From Nocardia brasiliensis (GTDB taxonomy: Bacteria; Actinomycetota; Actinomycetes; Mycobacteriales; Mycobacteriaceae): a stretch of 64,000 bases of DNA. The stretch's first letter is position 1; each line of letters starts with the position of its first letter. The translations under genes and the position numbers were made by a program. Where the stretch lies: the NCBI RefSeq assembly GCF_011801125.1, contig NZ_CP046171.1, positions 7,688,001-7,752,000 on the forward strand, in the 5' to 3' direction. The notes beneath the pieces are model-generated. The model was not told where the DNA came from. It saw only the letters and a program-made list of their open reading frames with translations, and searched no databases. Of this stretch, positions 62,093-64,000 are shown piece by piece.

Positions 62093-62605
62093 TCAGCCAA
62101 GGCGGACCCCGCAGCCCAGCATCGTCGCGCGCAGCACTAGCGCCGCTTCGGGACCGATAACGCCGTCCACCAATTCCAGGTAGCGGGTGCAGAATTCGGG
62201 ACCGTGCGGGGCGACCTCGCCGGGCTCGGCCTCCAGGTGATGGGCGAGTTCGTGCAGGACAACGAGTTCACGCAGCGCCCACGCCGTGCCACCGGTGTGC
62301 AACGGGACGGCGAGCACCGCGTCGGCGGACTCGTAGTGCGCGGCGGTGGCCCCCGCCCTGGCCCGCACCCGCACCGGCACGCCCGCGCGATCCCATTGCG
62401 CCCGAACCCAATTCAGGGCCAGTACCTTGCTCGCATAGACCTGCACCGAATCGACGGAGGCGAAACGCCGCTCGATCGGCAGCGTGATGTGTGAGCCGTA
62501 CAGCTCGACGGTGCGGTTGCCGTGTTCGTCGGCTCGGTCGAATACGCCGCGCACCAACTGCTCCGCGTCGTACACCTTGGCGCGCTGCGTATCTCGCACG
62601 CTCAC
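62093..62605 (-). CDS. TIGR04338-family metallohydrolase
   Basis: 170 residues from GTG 62605. Zinc-protease-like motif HELAHH in ALRELVVLHELAHHLEAEPG, with a later HGPEFCTRYLELVDG that supplies the third ligand. N-terminal RDTQRAKVYDAEQLVRGVFD and SITLP-like strand fit TIGR04338, a family found in mycobacteria and nocardiae. Substrate unknown. It is next to a DUF2786 gene on the same strand; the two occur together in related genomes and both resemble parts of SprT-type or phage-derived proteins. Confidence 0.88.
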   Translation of the reverse strand: MSVRDTQRAKVYDAEQLVRGVFDRADEHGNRTVELYGSHITLPIERRFASVDSVQVYASKVLALNWVRAQWDRAGVPVRVRARAGATAAHYESADAVLAVPLHTGGTAWALRELVVLHELAHHLEAEPGEVAPHGPEFCTRYLELVDGVIGPEAALVLRATMLGCGVRLG

Positions 62606-62780
62606 GACGCCCCGCCGATCGCGTATCGAGGGTCGTCGCGCCGCCCACCGCCACGCGACGTCGGACTGTGGCTCGAAGCACTCGGCTGACGCACGCCCAC
62701 GAGCATCGTCCTACGCACCCGAACGCGCGACCCGAGCCGGAATTCGGCACCTGAGGCACCCGACCGCGCGCGCACCGCAC

Positions 62781-63647
62781 TCACGCCGACCCGCTGCCCT
62801 TGCCTCGCGACTTGCGCGCCGTCAATTGCCCACGCGCGGCGCCGAGTTCGGGCGAGGTACCCAGACGCGCCGCTTTGCCCGCCCGGTCGCCCGCGCGCCG
62901 TGCCGCGGCGGAATGCCCGGCCGAGTCCTGCGGTCCGCGCCACGTACCCCGCGCCTCGGAGGTACGCGCGTAGAAGTCGGTGAGTTCGATCTCCTTGTCC
63001 CGCAACGCCAGCGCGGTGCCGGTGGCGGGCGCGTCGGCGGGCGCCACCTCCGCCTCGACCTCGGCCTTGACCGCGGCGAGGCGCTGCCCGATCCGCGCGG
63101 CGAAGGCCATCTGGAAGTTCAGCCGGGCCGTCACGCCCGCGACGGGCGCCTGCACCCGGCGTTGCACCCTGCGACCCCAGCGCTTTTCGGTGACGACCTT
63201 CTCCACCGTGGCCGACCGGTACTGGCCCGACTTGATGTACTGATCCGAGGCGCGGACCATCTGCACGAGCAGACTCGCGTACAACGCCTCGCAAGTATCG
63301 ATGTCGGAGTCGAAACCGTAGGCGTACACCTGGGTCGAGGTGCGAGCGACATCGCAGCGCACATCGTTGGCGGTCGCGATCGCGACGAACAATTGCACGT
63401 ACGTGCGCAATCCACGCTTGCCCGGCTCGCCGATCGGGATGATCCGCTGCACCGGGGTCGGCCTGCGTTCACGCCCCGCGACGTGCGCACGCGCCACCGT
63501 CAGATCGATGGACGAGCGCGTCGCGAGGCGCTGCGCCGCGGCGAGGAACGCCTCGGCCTCGTGTTCGTTGTCGGTGGACTCGGCCTGGCGCAGCAGTCCG
63601 CCGATGCGTGTCAGCATCCGTTCGGGAACCGGGTTCGGCGATGTCAT
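62781..63647 (-). CDS. DUF2786 domain protein
   Basis: 288 residues from ATG 63647 (GTG 63650 also possible). N-terminal DUF2786: MLTRIGGLLRQAESTDNEHE, AEAFLAAAQRLATRSSIDLT. The middle (RTYVQLFVAIATANDVRCDV, FDSDIDTCEALYASLLVQMV) is the usual DUF7168-like follow-on. The C-terminus is basic and repetitive (ARRAGDRAGKAARLGTSPEL, ARKSRGKGSGSA), suggesting nucleic-acid binding. TAAGCT (63661-63656) lies 5 nt before the GTG and 8 before the ATG. Confidence 0.85.
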   Translation of the reverse strand: MTSPNPVPERMLTRIGGLLRQAESTDNEHEAEAFLAAAQRLATRSSIDLTVARAHVAGRERRPTPVQRIIPIGEPGKRGLRTYVQLFVAIATANDVRCDVARTSTQVYAYGFDSDIDTCEALYASLLVQMVRASDQYIKSGQYRSATVEKVVTEKRWGRRVQRRVQAPVAGVTARLNFQMAFAARIGQRLAAVKAEVEAEVAPADAPATGTALALRDKEIELTDFYARTSEARGTWRGPQDSAGHSAAARRAGDRAGKAARLGTSPELGAARGQLTARKSRGKGSGSA

Positions 63648-63790
63648 CACCTGCGAGCTTAGGCGGCTGGACGCGGCGGCGTAGCGAGGACTTCCCGCCA
63701 CATGCCCCCGAGTAACTCCCACACCATGTATCTTGCGTTGTGCAACCGGCAGGGTGTGCTAATGCTCACGATCGATCTGGAGTGTCCGCG

Positions 63791-64000
63791 ATGGCTGTGA
63801 AAAAGGTGTCGTCCCTACGTACGTCGCTCGTACCGAAGGCCGCGATGGCGGCTGTCTCGGTCGCGCTGCTGACGGCGACGTTCACCAGCGCCTGCTCCAG
63901 TGACAGCGGCGGCAGCCCGATCAACCAGAACCTGGACGGGCGCGGCCCGATCACCTACGTCGAGGGCAAGGACACCACCGAGACCGGTGCGGTCAAGCAG
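63791..64000 (+). CDS. Solute-binding lipoprotein, probably LpqY-like sugar ABC component (partial)
   Basis: First 70 codons only; the frame is open at the window edge. ATG 63791 with GGAG eight bases upstream. Lipoprotein signal with lipobox (AVSVALLTATFTSACSSDSG), then NQNLDGRGPITYVEGKDTTE, the beginning of a family 1 sugar-binding protein in which a strand and the ligand-side loop start after the linker. The match to trehalose-binding LpqY of mycobacteria is by general pattern, not residue by residue. Permease genes would be expected downstream. Confidence 0.75.
   Translation, partial: MAVKKVSSLRTSLVPKAAMAAVSVALLTATFTSACSSDSGGSPINQNLDGRGPITYVEGKDTTETGAVKQ

Noticed and set aside
62606..62780. 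Coding sequence in the gap between the metallohydrolase and DUF2786 genes
   Set aside because: Frames here are Arg/His-rich with no ribosome site or recognisable sequence; I see nothing in it.

Overview
The window is a stretch of actinobacterial chromosome, most likely Nocardia or a close relative in the Mycobacteriales. It is very GC-rich, and it encodes an MspA-type outer-membrane porin, an LpqH-like lipoprotein, several F420/deazaflavin-type oxidoreductases, a SigL-like ECF sigma/anti-sigma pair, menaquinone synthesis (menC) and an LpqY-like sugar-binding lipoprotein. Many genes have a TAnnnT -10 box 6-8 nt before the start codon and no Shine-Dalgarno sequence, which is the leaderless pattern common in this order. 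I saw no tRNA, rRNA, CRISPR array, insertion sequence or prophage gene.

Layout. 1-6.0 kb: a partial Pro/Ala-rich protein, a frameshifted 2OG-Fe(II) oxygenase, a DUF1707 protein, and an operon of AI-2E-type permease, histidine kinase and response regulator. 6.2-11 kb: a membrane-bound class III nucleotidyl cyclase, two membrane proteins, and a penicillin-binding lipoprotein that has lost its active site. 11.4-17.5 kb: small metabolic and regulatory genes (aroQ, a deazaflavin-type reductase with twin operators, glycerate kinase, an HxlR/imine-reductase-like pair, an XRE regulator, an ArsR-SRPBCC fusion). 17.5-18.6 kb: a fossil junction where the first third of a secY paralogue abuts a response regulator lacking its N-terminus. 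18.8-27 kb: nitroreductase, secreted TAP-type hydrolase, acyltransferase, YqgE, the sigma/anti-sigma pair, and a DrrAB-like ABC exporter behind an EXLDI regulator.

27-33.5 kb: an MspA porin, then a compact four-gene biosynthetic operon (ThDP enzyme, SRPBCC protein, KASIII-like enzyme with an altered triad, PLP aminotransferase), then a bile-acid-type symporter. 33.6-36.4 kb: a likely peptide-modification module made of a DUF692 (multinuclear iron oxygenase family) enzyme, a SCO6045-like partner and a membrane protein with a Cys-Gly tail, next to an SdpI-family protein that also ends in a Cys cluster. 36.7-44.2 kb: leuS, an SDR, a glucosylglycerate-hydrolase-like enzyme, a GH25 lysozyme and an LpqH-like lipoprotein. 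44.4-49.7 kb: a four-gene operon ending in a TPR protein and a CHAT (caspase-like) protease with its His and Cys intact, a probable conflict or regulated-proteolysis system. 49.7-64 kb: an orphan antitoxin, hydrolase, ATPase, a His-rich repeat protein, an amino-acid ABC transporter with fused binding protein and permease, an F420-type oxidoreductase behind a 13-codon leader ORF, a SLAC1/TehA-like transporter, a UgpC/MsiK-like sugar ATPase, an HxlR regulator, thiolase, menC, a TIGR04338 metallohydrolase, a DUF2786 protein, and the start of an LpqY-like lipoprotein.

The strongest candidates for undescribed biology are the DUF692/Cys-tail module, the CHAT-TPR operon and the ThDP/KASIII/aminotransferase operon.
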